Assembly (NCBI RefSeq): GCF_900129565.1
Contig: NZ_FQWD01000005.1
Span: 261,941 to 325,940, forward strand
From: Marisediminitalea aggregata
GTDB lineage: Bacteria > Pseudomonadota > Gammaproteobacteria > Enterobacterales > Alteromonadaceae
Length of the DNA stretch: 64,000 nt
Direction: 5' to 3'
The notes beneath the pieces are model-generated. The model was not told the DNA's origin, did not search any database, and was given only the letters and a program-made list of their open reading frames with translations. Position numbers and translations under genes: made by a program. Positions within the stretch are counted from its first letter, which is position 1. Every line of letters begins with the position of its first letter. Below are positions 54,111 through 61,727 of the stretch, piece by piece.

Positions 54111-55613
54111 CTACATCAGCGTGGTTAATGCGGCCTCTATGCCCGAGTCCTGACCACTTTCACGATCATTCTTCGAAAAGTTCGGCACTTCAATATCAAC
54201 CGGAATGCCTGAGCCTTCATACCACACATCATCGGCAGATAAATACACTTCATTGGAAAGCCCTAAAGCATGTCCACCGGGTAACACCCATTCCAGTACA
54301 TCCGAGAAAATGCCCTGAGTGGCAGTACCGATTACGGTAACCTGGTCGTTTGGAAGCATGGCCAGGGTAAATGCTTCGGCTGCTGAAGCCGTTTCGGCGC
54401 TCACTAGCAATACCAGAGGCTTATTGGTATAGCTGACCATAGATGTAGGCTGAATAATCGCTTCCCGTGTGTCGGTTACACCGTTACCGTTGCGCGCATA
54501 TTTTTTGTAGCCCACATAGTCGGTAGCAGCGAAACGGCCAGCAATAGCAAGGCTGATATAGTCATTGCCTCCACCGTTGCCACGAATATCGATAATCAGG
54601 CCCTGAGTGTCGCTTAAATCTGTTAGCACTTGATCTAAGGTGTTATTCAGATTTTCCAGCGCTGACGTGGTGTGCGCCAGGTCATCTTCGTCATCAGAAA
54701 CTGAGCTGTAATTGGTCATTGAATCAATCCGGACATAGCCGATGTTATCAATGCCGAACCAGGTGATTTGTTCGCTGTCGTCTTGTTTTACCTCAGTGGT
54801 GGCATAATCCAAAACAATAGCTTGTTCGATGTTTAGATTGTTCTCGATGTAGGCTTCTATTGCAGCAATCTGGCTTGCGGAAAGCTCGTTTGCCTGCAAA
54901 GGGTAGCTGAGGCTATTGTCCATTGCATACTCTTCAATCAAGTCCATTGTATGGGTTTGCTTACCAAGGACTTTAATGAGTGTACCGTCGGCAGCGGTCA
55001 TTGAATTATGCCCATCCTGCAGGACGACGTACGACGAATAAATGGCTTCGTACAACGTGTTAATATCATTGGTTACCGGCAAGCTCAGGTTGTAAGTAAG
55101 TTGCGGCCAGTCGACGTCCATTCGGTCAAAATCAACGTAGTATTCCTGCATGATTTGACTGTACAGTGCAAAGAGATCCTGATTGCTCAGCGATGATGAC
55201 TCGGTCAGCACACCGCTCTGACATGACGCAGGAATAGCGCTCTCTTTACTCAGTTCCCGAGCGGGTGCGCCAAAGGTGTCGGTGCCATAGCCCGCAATCC
55301 AGCGCAATGCAGTTTCATCTTCATTCAGCGACACACTGCGGTTCAGTTCTGCCGTTGTAATGCCGTCGAAACTGGCCTGCAACACACAGTAGTCACTGGA
55401 GTACTTGTAATAGTTAACACTGTTGTGGGTGACTTCCAGCACATCGGCGTAGCCACTGGCTACCCAAACACCCTGGTAAGCGGCTGAAATGGTTGAGCCA
55501 GATGGGTTTCCACCATTATTCTGATTCGCTTGTTCTTTGCTGTTATTGCTGCCACAAGCGGTTAATAGTAATGCGCTAAACACTGCGCACGTTATAGAAA
55601 TATTGCCTCGCAT
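54111..55613 (-). CDS. S41 family (C-terminal processing-like) peptidase, lipoprotein
   Basis: 500 aa. Lipobox LLTAC. The N-terminal part resembles an S41 accessory domain. The peptidase core (about residues 330-490) has LIIDIRGNGGGNDYISLAIA, the nucleophile Ser in SAETASAAEAFTLAM and TQGIFSD. No PDZ domain is evident, as in the tricorn-like branch. It is anchored in the periplasm or outer membrane; substrates unknown. GGAGG lies 6 nt before the ATG. Confidence 0.87.
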   Translation of the reverse strand: MRGNISITCAVFSALLLTACGSNNSKEQANQNNGGNPSGSTISAAYQGVWVASGYADVLEVTHNSVNYYKYSSDYCVLQASFDGITTAELNRSVSLNEDETALRWIAGYGTDTFGAPARELSKESAIPASCQSGVLTESSSLSNQDLFALYSQIMQEYYVDFDRMDVDWPQLTYNLSLPVTNDINTLYEAIYSSYVVLQDGHNSMTAADGTLIKVLGKQTHTMDLIEEYAMDNSLSYPLQANELSASQIAAIEAYIENNLNIEQAIVLDYATTEVKQDDSEQITWFGIDNIGYVRIDSMTNYSSVSDDEDDLAHTTSALENLNNTLDQVLTDLSDTQGLIIDIRGNGGGNDYISLAIAGRFAATDYVGYKKYARNGNGVTDTREAIIQPTSMVSYTNKPLVLLVSAETASAAEAFTLAMLPNDQVTVIGTATQGIFSDVLEWVLPGGHALGLSNEVYLSADDVWYEGSGIPVDIEVPNFSKNDRESGQDSGIEAALTTLM

Positions 55614-55795
55614 AATAGACCTCCGTGTTTGAGCCTATGAATAAGTGGGTTGTAAGCGTTATCCTGAAGCACAAAGGCACAGCTTCTTCGTTTTCGCCTT
55701 AACAGGAATGCGAGCAGTGTGAGGGCAGAAGGGTGAAACCAGGGTAAAAAATCCAGGGGGTTAACCGAGCGCGAGATGTGGCTCGATGAAAAAGG

Positions 55796-56353
55796 CTAAC
55801 GCATTGTTATTTGCAGCTTCGGCCAGCGAGACAGCCACTGCTTTTGTTCGACGCGGTGTAAAAAAGTGCGCTGATCACGTGCCGGGTTCCAGGAGAGTCT
55901 GCCATTGAACAGGGATTCAAACCCAAATCCGGAAACAAACGTCAAACTACCCTGGTGTAACTGTACGGCAACTGCCGTTTCCTTTTCTGGCCAATGCTGC
56001 ATGGCATCGACAATGCCTTCATAGGGAGCATCGCCATTTCGTTTGTGCATGACGGCCTGATTCTTAACTTGCCAACGAACGTTGGGTAACTGGGTGGCCA
56101 GTTGAGCCTGATAGTCACTAGCGGCATGCGGGCATGGGTCTGTGTTGTCGAAGTAAATCACATCGACATCGTTAAGTGGGGTAGGAGGATGAATGGCGTG
56201 TAATGCATCCCATACCAAATTCCGCAAAAAGCCAGCGGCAATAAAAGCGCTGCCGACCGACAACGCCGCAACGGCTTTTAAAATTTGCATGCGTGTTGGA
56301 TCAGCAAGCAGTAGCTGAGCCAAACGCGCTTCAAAACCATCTTCCGGCTCCAC
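55796..56353 (-). CDS. Nucleotidyltransferase family protein (DUF925-like)
   Basis: 185 aa with a GTG start. A nucleotidyltransferase-like core: SAFIAAGFLRNLVWDALH then LNDVDVIYFDN, where the DVD pair would bind metal. The family is cytosolic and uncharacterised. It begins 8 nt after the stop of the amidotransferase gene, so they share an operon. Confidence 0.83.
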   Translation of the reverse strand: MEPEDGFEARLAQLLLADPTRMQILKAVAALSVGSAFIAAGFLRNLVWDALHAIHPPTPLNDVDVIYFDNTDPCPHAASDYQAQLATQLPNVRWQVKNQAVMHKRNGDAPYEGIVDAMQHWPEKETAVAVQLHQGSLTFVSGFGFESLFNGRLSWNPARDQRTFLHRVEQKQWLSRWPKLQITMR

Positions 56354-56361
56354 CGGCGCGG

Positions 56362-57201
56362 TTACTCGCAGTCTCTGGGCATATTGGCAGGACTGACCAT
56401 ATCGGTTTCGGTTTTATGCACAGGTACATCCACTTTGCCGCACGCTATTACTTCGCCTTGTTGCCATAGCTTCCACTCACCCCGCTCGTAAATGTCCCAT
56501 TGTTCGTCGTGTGTCAGCGGTTCTGTTGCGATAATACTGACGACATCGTTGGGTGTGGTTTCGGCCGCAAAGTCAATTTCGACCTCAACATCTTTTAAGC
56601 AGGCCGGGCCAAAAGGAGCACGGCGGGTGATACTGGCCATCTTGGTGCTGCAAAAGCTAAACAGCCAGTCCCCATTGCTGAGCAAACAGTTAAATACACC
56701 TTGTTGTGCATATTCCTGAGCAAGTGTAACCAAAGCGTCGGCTAACTGTTGAGGCATGGCATCGCGCGGCAGGCTTTGGCGAATCTGATTCATCAGATCG
56801 CAGAACAACTCTTCGCTATCGGTATCGCCTACGGCCTCATAGGTGCCTACCCGACGGGTAAAGCCCGGAATCTGACCGTTGTGCGCGAACACCCAGTACC
56901 GGCCCCAGAGTTCCCGGGTAAAAGGGTGCGTGTTCGATAAGTTGATATTGCCCACATTTGCCTGGCGAATATGACAAACTGCGGTTTTACTTTTGATCGG
57001 AAGTTTACTGACGAACTCGGCAATTTTCGATGTTGCGCAGGGTTCAGGATCGTGGAATAAGCGAACGCCTTTACCCTCGTAAAACGCTACGCCCCAGCCG
57101 TCTTTGTGCGGCCCGGTTTCGCCACCGCGACGCGTGAGGCCGGTAAAACTGAAGCATAAATCGGTTGGCGTATTAGCGCTCATGCCTAAAAGCTCGCACA
57201 T
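56362..57201 (-). CDS. Class II glutamine amidotransferase (YafJ-like)
   Basis: 279 aa. The N-terminal nucleophile Cys2 in MCELLGMSANTPTD, then GLTRRGGETGPHKDGWGVAF, AVCHIRQANVGNINLSNTHPF and FAHNGQIPGF are the Ntn-hydrolase amidotransferase motifs. There is no synthase domain, as in YafJ. It releases ammonia from glutamine; the acceptor is unknown. AGAGAA lies upstream of the start. Confidence 0.9.
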   Translation of the reverse strand: MCELLGMSANTPTDLCFSFTGLTRRGGETGPHKDGWGVAFYEGKGVRLFHDPEPCATSKIAEFVSKLPIKSKTAVCHIRQANVGNINLSNTHPFTRELWGRYWVFAHNGQIPGFTRRVGTYEAVGDTDSEELFCDLMNQIRQSLPRDAMPQQLADALVTLAQEYAQQGVFNCLLSNGDWLFSFCSTKMASITRRAPFGPACLKDVEVEIDFAAETTPNDVVSIIATEPLTHDEQWDIYERGEWKLWQQGEVIACGKVDVPVHKTETDMVSPANMPRDCE

Positions 57202-57287
57202 GGTACTTCTCTCTTACCCTGAACTGATTTGTTTTTGAAAATTGAATCCGTATGATTATACCTCAATAAGGACGCAGGAAGTATGAA

Positions 57288-57626
57288 ATGGATATTTTAC
57301 CGCTTGGTGTTATTTGTTTTGCTATCAGCGCAGTGTCGTGGTGGCTGAGTTATAAAAACGTATTCGACCGACCTCACGAATGTGTGCAGGACGAAGGTGA
57401 CACAATACGCCTACGCTGTTCGCCCTATGAACGCTATTGGAAAAGAGGCGGTAAAACGTTCCCAAAATCATCGATAGCGAAGATTCAAAAGGCCGGCTCT
57501 CTCACGGTGTTTAACCATTCCGATAACGCTACGGATATCTGGCTACATGACCGCGATGTCGATGCTGTCTTCGAGCAGCTATGTGCATTGCTACCCGATG
57601 CAGACGTTGTGGAAATACAGGTGTAA
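57288..57626 (+). CDS. Hypothetical protein with one N-terminal membrane helix
   Basis: 112 aa. An N-terminal helix (LPLGVICFAISAVSWWLSY) is followed by a cytosolic or periplasmic domain of about 80 residues with strands (DTIRLRCSPYERYWKRGGKT, SLTVFNHSDNATDIWLHDRD) that could be PH-like. AGGA lies 9 nt before the ATG. No family recognised; a strong terminator follows. Confidence 0.65.
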   Translation: MDILPLGVICFAISAVSWWLSYKNVFDRPHECVQDEGDTIRLRCSPYERYWKRGGKTFPKSSIAKIQKAGSLTVFNHSDNATDIWLHDRDVDAVFEQLCALLPDADVVEIQV

Positions 57627-57635
57627 TAAGCACAA

Positions 57636-57659
57636 AAAAGCCCTCATCAGAGGGCTTTT
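57636..57659. terminator. Bidirectional intrinsic terminator
   Basis: Perfect 10-bp stem AAAAGCCCTC/GAGGGCTTTT with loop ATCA and A/U-runs on both sides. It lies between the convergent 112-aa gene and the M3 peptidase gene and can serve both. Confidence 0.9.
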
Positions 57660-57670
57660 GCATTTTGGGT

Positions 57671-59848
57671 TTATTTGTCAGACTTTACCGGGAAGCCCCT
57701 GTCGCGCATGAGCGCTTCCACGTTAGCATCGCGACCGCGGAATTTACGGTACGCTTCAGCCGGGTCCATGGCGTTGCGGATTGAGAACAAGTATTTCACC
57801 AGGCGGTCAGACACTTCTTCATCGTAATAACCGCCAGGCGCTTCTTCAAACGCTTCGGCCGCATCTGCAGTTAGAACTTCAGCCCACATATAACCGTAGT
57901 AGCCAGACGAATAACCTTCACCCGAGAAAATATGACCAAACTGCGTAGTGCGGTGGCGCATCACGATTTCTTCCGGCATACCAATGGCTTTCAATTGCTC
58001 GCGTTCGAAACTGTCCGGGTCAATCTTAGCTGGATCGGTTGTATGGTATAGCAAGTCCATAATAGCCGAAGCCATGTACTCGGTGGTTTTGAAGCCTTCA
58101 TTGAAGGTGGCTGCGTTGTTGATTTTTTCAATCAGGCTGTCTGGAATGGGCTCGCCTGTTTTGTAATGCACCAGGTATTGATCAACGACTTCGTCGGTGG
58201 TTAACCAGCGCTCAAGCAGCTGTGACTGGAATTCCGTGTAGTCACGCACACCAGAGTGAGACGTTGGGTACTTCACGGTTGCCGATAAGAAGTGCAAGGC
58301 GTGGCCAAACTCGTGGAAGTAGGTTTCAGCATCGTCCCATGAAATTAACGTTGGCTCGCCTTCCGGCCCTTTCACGAAGTTTGAGTTGTTAGAAGACAAT
58401 ACGGTTTTAGCACCGTCATACGTGGTATGGCTTCGATAGGTCGTCGCCCATGCGCCAGAGCGTTTGCCTTTACGGGCGAAGGGATCCAGGTACCACAATC
58501 CAATTAACTTGCCAGAGTCTTTGTCGGTGACTTCCCATACTTTTACGTCCGGGTGGAACACCGGCACAGAGCCTTCTGGCACAGGTTTAAAGTCAAAATT
58601 GAACAAGCGGCCGGCTACGTAGAACATCGCCTCGCGAAGTTTATCCAACTGCAGATATTGTTTTACTTCGTTGGAGTCCAGGTCGTACTTGGCTTTACGC
58701 ACTTTCTCGGCGTAATAGCGATAGTCCCAGGGCTTAATGGTAATGTCGTCACCCAGCTCGTCGGCAATAGCCTGCATATCGGCAACTTCTTCTTCAACGC
58801 GGGCAATGGCGGCTGGCCATACCTTCATCATCAGGTCCATGGCATTTTCAGGCGTTTTCGCCATGCGGTCTTCCAAACGCCATTGGGCATAGTTTTCGTA
58901 GCCCAGTAATTTAATGCGTTCGTGACGCAGTTCCAGAATGCGTTTAACCAGCGCATTATTGTCGAACTCATCGCCGTTATCACCACGGCTATAGTAGGTT
59001 GTCCAAACCTTTTCGCGTAAATCGCGGTGAGTTGAATAGGTCAGAAAGGGATCCATGGAAGAACGGGTATTGGTAATGGCGTATTGCCCTTCTTTTCCGC
59101 GTTCAGTTGCTGCCGCTGCGGCTGCTTTTACAAAGGACTCTGGTAAACCGTCCAGTTGGTCTTCGGTTATGTAGGTAACGTAGTTTTCTTCGTCAGCCAG
59201 CACATTGTTGGAGAATTTGGTGTGCAAGCTGGCTAATTCTTTATTAATTGCCGCGTATCTGGCTTTTGCTTCGCCTTCAAGCGTCGCGCCGTTCCGGGCA
59301 AAGCCATTGTAGATCAACCAGGTAATGCGTTGCTCTTCGTCGGTTAAGGTCGCCAACTCATCACTTTCGTAAACGGCTTTAATGCGGTTGAATAGCTTCT
59401 CGTTCTGATTGATCTTAGAGCGGTAATCAGACAGCTTCGGCGATAACTCACGCTGAATCTCACGAAACTCCGGGCTGGACTTGTTTGAGCTCCAGATGCC
59501 GTAGTAGGTGTATACATTGCTAATTGCGCTGCCGGCTCTTTCCATTGCGACAATGGTATTTTCAAACGTCGGTGCTTCAGGATTGTTAGCAATGGCATCA
59601 ATTTCTGCCAGGTGCTCAGCCATAGCAGCTTCCATGGCAGGCATAACATCACTGAGGTCCATTTTGTCAAACGCCGGTACGCCGCCATAAGGGCCTTTGT
59701 AGTCCTGAAGCAATACGTTATCTGCTACTGTCGTTTCAGCCTGGGCAGGTGCGGCGCTGTTGGTTGATTGCGTTTCAGGTGCTTGTGAACATCCGGCCAG
59801 TGCCATGACAATCGCAGCAGCCGTTAGGGTATGGGTGAGTTTTATCAT
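57671..59848 (-). CDS. M3 family metallopeptidase (peptidyl-dipeptidase Dcp-like), lipoprotein
   Basis: 725 aa. Lipobox ALAGC. The zinc site HEFGH begins at residue 512 (YFHEFGHALHFLSA), with the third ligand Glu downstream (RDYTEFQSQLLERW). The SGAWATTYRSH and SGYYGYMWAEV segments are typical of Dcp/oligopeptidase A enzymes. Unlike cytosolic Dcp of E. coli it has a lipoprotein signal, so it should cleave peptides in the periplasm or at the outer membrane. Confidence 0.92.
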   Translation of the reverse strand: MIKLTHTLTAAAIVMALAGCSQAPETQSTNSAAPAQAETTVADNVLLQDYKGPYGGVPAFDKMDLSDVMPAMEAAMAEHLAEIDAIANNPEAPTFENTIVAMERAGSAISNVYTYYGIWSSNKSSPEFREIQRELSPKLSDYRSKINQNEKLFNRIKAVYESDELATLTDEEQRITWLIYNGFARNGATLEGEAKARYAAINKELASLHTKFSNNVLADEENYVTYITEDQLDGLPESFVKAAAAAATERGKEGQYAITNTRSSMDPFLTYSTHRDLREKVWTTYYSRGDNGDEFDNNALVKRILELRHERIKLLGYENYAQWRLEDRMAKTPENAMDLMMKVWPAAIARVEEEVADMQAIADELGDDITIKPWDYRYYAEKVRKAKYDLDSNEVKQYLQLDKLREAMFYVAGRLFNFDFKPVPEGSVPVFHPDVKVWEVTDKDSGKLIGLWYLDPFARKGKRSGAWATTYRSHTTYDGAKTVLSSNNSNFVKGPEGEPTLISWDDAETYFHEFGHALHFLSATVKYPTSHSGVRDYTEFQSQLLERWLTTDEVVDQYLVHYKTGEPIPDSLIEKINNAATFNEGFKTTEYMASAIMDLLYHTTDPAKIDPDSFEREQLKAIGMPEEIVMRHRTTQFGHIFSGEGYSSGYYGYMWAEVLTADAAEAFEEAPGGYYDEEVSDRLVKYLFSIRNAMDPAEAYRKFRGRDANVEALMRDRGFPVKSDK

Positions 59849-59975
59849 AGGATTTACTTCAACTTCTCTGTCGTTCTTATTTCTTCAACAGGAGTCCAGC
59901 TTTGGGACCCTGCGTGCATCAACTTATCAGTGTATGTGCAGGTAACAGATTGTGAAAGGTATTTTAACGCGATGA

Positions 59976-60013
59976 TTTGCACCAGACCGCTTTTACAATG
60001 AGTCTGGCGCAAA
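59976..60013 (-). terminator. Hairpin after purU
   Basis: 12-bp stem TTTGCACCAGAC/GTCTGGCGCAAA with one A-C mismatch and a 14-nt loop, 15 nt after the purU stop. No U-run follows. Confidence 0.4.
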
Positions 60014-60028
60014 GGTTGATATGCGTGG

Positions 60029-60883
60029 CTACGCGAAAACGACGGTTTTATTGTGGTGAATAATAACGCGGTCCTCAAGGTGATAGCGGACGCCATGGGC
60101 CAGCGCGTTTACTTCGCAGTCTTTCCCTTTGCGTACCATGTCAGTCGCAGAATCACTGTGGCTGATGCGCTTGACGCTTTGTTCAATGATCGGACCTTCA
60201 TCCAAATCACTGGTAACGTAGTGACAGGTTGCGCCAATCAGTTTTACGCCGCGTTCATAAGCCTGCTGGTAGGGTTTTGCACCAGCAAATGACGGCAGGA
60301 AGCTATGGTGAATATTGATCACTTTACCTGCCAGCTTCTTACAAAGGCTGTCTGGCAAAATTTGCATAAAGCGGGCGAGCACCGTCAGATCAATCTTGTA
60401 TTCATCCAACAGTACTTCGATTTGTTTGAACGCAGCCTCTTTACCTAGGGTCTTAAAGTCTACCCAGTGGAATGGGACTTTATACCAGTCTGCAAACTGC
60501 TTTAATTGCGGGTGGTTACCAATAATACAAGGAATATCGCAATGCAGCTCGCCTGTGTGCCAGCGATGTAAAATATCAACTAAACAATGTGATTCCAGGC
60601 TCGCCAGTAACGCTACGCGCTGCTTTTTGCTGGAGTCGGTTAGTTTCCATTCCATTTGGAAGTGATTCGCCAATGGCGTGAATTCTTCAATAAAACGGTC
60701 GTAAGACAGATTGATTGAGTCTGTGCTGATTTCGTGGCGCATAAAAAAGCGACCGGTTTGCAGATCAGTATGATGGCTGGCTTCAAGGATAGAAGCATTG
60801 TGATCGGCAAGAAACTGAGAAACGCCAGCCACCAGGCCAACCTGGTCCGGGCAATCGATGATGAGTCTAAAGGTGTGATGCAT
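60029..60883 (-). CDS. purU: Formyltetrahydrofolate deformylase
   Basis: 284 aa. An N-terminal ACT domain (RLIIDCPDQVGLVAGVSQFL) is followed by a formyltransferase-like catalytic domain with NIHHSFLPSFAGAKPY and GATCHYVTSDLDEGPIIEQ. Catalytic Asn, His and Asp are all present (RFMQILPD, NIHHSF, DLDEGPI). It hydrolyses 10-formyl-THF to formate and THF, balancing one-carbon pools for purine synthesis. No adjacent gene shares its pathway. Confidence 0.95.
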   Translation of the reverse strand: MHHTFRLIIDCPDQVGLVAGVSQFLADHNASILEASHHTDLQTGRFFMRHEISTDSINLSYDRFIEEFTPLANHFQMEWKLTDSSKKQRVALLASLESHCLVDILHRWHTGELHCDIPCIIGNHPQLKQFADWYKVPFHWVDFKTLGKEAAFKQIEVLLDEYKIDLTVLARFMQILPDSLCKKLAGKVINIHHSFLPSFAGAKPYQQAYERGVKLIGATCHYVTSDLDEGPIIEQSVKRISHSDSATDMVRKGKDCEVNALAHGVRYHLEDRVIIHHNKTVVFA

Positions 60884-60952
60884 GGTTATATATGGTGATA
60901 AATAGTGCTCCCTTTTTACCGAGCGACAGGCGTGCTGTAAAGAGGAAATGCC

Positions 60953-61558
60953 CTAAAAATGACCTCTTTGTAGCTTTTCCCTTACAGAATGGCTGCTTCT
61001 GAATGGCCAGGATTGTTTCACCGGGTAGCGAACGCCACTGGGTGTCGACACCGATTCAAATAAATGGAATTGACTAAACTGACAGGTTAGCTGCGGTGCG
61101 AACAGCGGTGGCGGATAATCCTCTTTGGTATTACGGATAAGCGTAACGTGAGGCCGGTATTCTCTTCGCTCAACGTCTATTCCTGCCTGCCTGGCAGCGC
61201 TATTTACACTTGCTGCCAGTGACATCAGCGAGGCGGGCGGCGCTGTTGGTGCCGCCAACAGTATCTTCGGGCCTTGCCAAAACGCGGTCATATCCAGCGT
61301 TACCTCGAATGGCGTTGCCGTGACGTCGTCGAGGTTGGCAATGACCGTTTCGTGCTGGCGGTCATTAATGTTGCCTAAGAAACACAGCGTAATGTGAAAG
61401 TTTGCGGCTGGGACGGGCTTTGGCTGGCGTACCGGCACTTTGGGTTGATTTGCGGTTCTGGCATTGGATGAGGGCAGACCCGGCAGGCTTTTCTCACGCC
61501 AGTTTTCCAACGCGAGTTTGTCCTGTGCCGATAAATCCAATCCGATAAAGCTTCGCAT
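60953..61558 (-). CDS. thpR: RNA 2',3'-cyclic phosphodiesterase (2'-5' RNA ligase family)
   Basis: 201 aa with two HxTx motifs, FHITLCFLGN and YRPHVTLIRN, at the expected spacing, and the start MRSFIGLDLSA. The family opens 2',3'-cyclic phosphates to 2'-phosphates and can join tRNA halves by 2'-5' linkage in vitro. A proline-rich insert (about residues 36-50) precedes the first motif. It is divergent from hrpB. Confidence 0.9.
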   Translation of the reverse strand: MRSFIGLDLSAQDKLALENWREKSLPGLPSSNARTANQPKVPVRQPKPVPAANFHITLCFLGNINDRQHETVIANLDDVTATPFEVTLDMTAFWQGPKILLAAPTAPPASLMSLAASVNSAARQAGIDVERREYRPHVTLIRNTKEDYPPPLFAPQLTCQFSQFHLFESVSTPSGVRYPVKQSWPFRSSHSVREKLQRGHF

Positions 61559-61727
61559 AACGTGACGACCTGCAGTATTGAGTCATGGTTAAGGGTGAAC
61601 TGTGCAAGGGCACAATGCTACTATACCTGCTTATTCAAGTATAAGCCCGGTGTGTTACTTTGCTCTGTGGGGCAGCCAACAACGCACCTGTATTAGTAGA
61701 CTCTGATGTTGTGAGACCCGTTCCGGT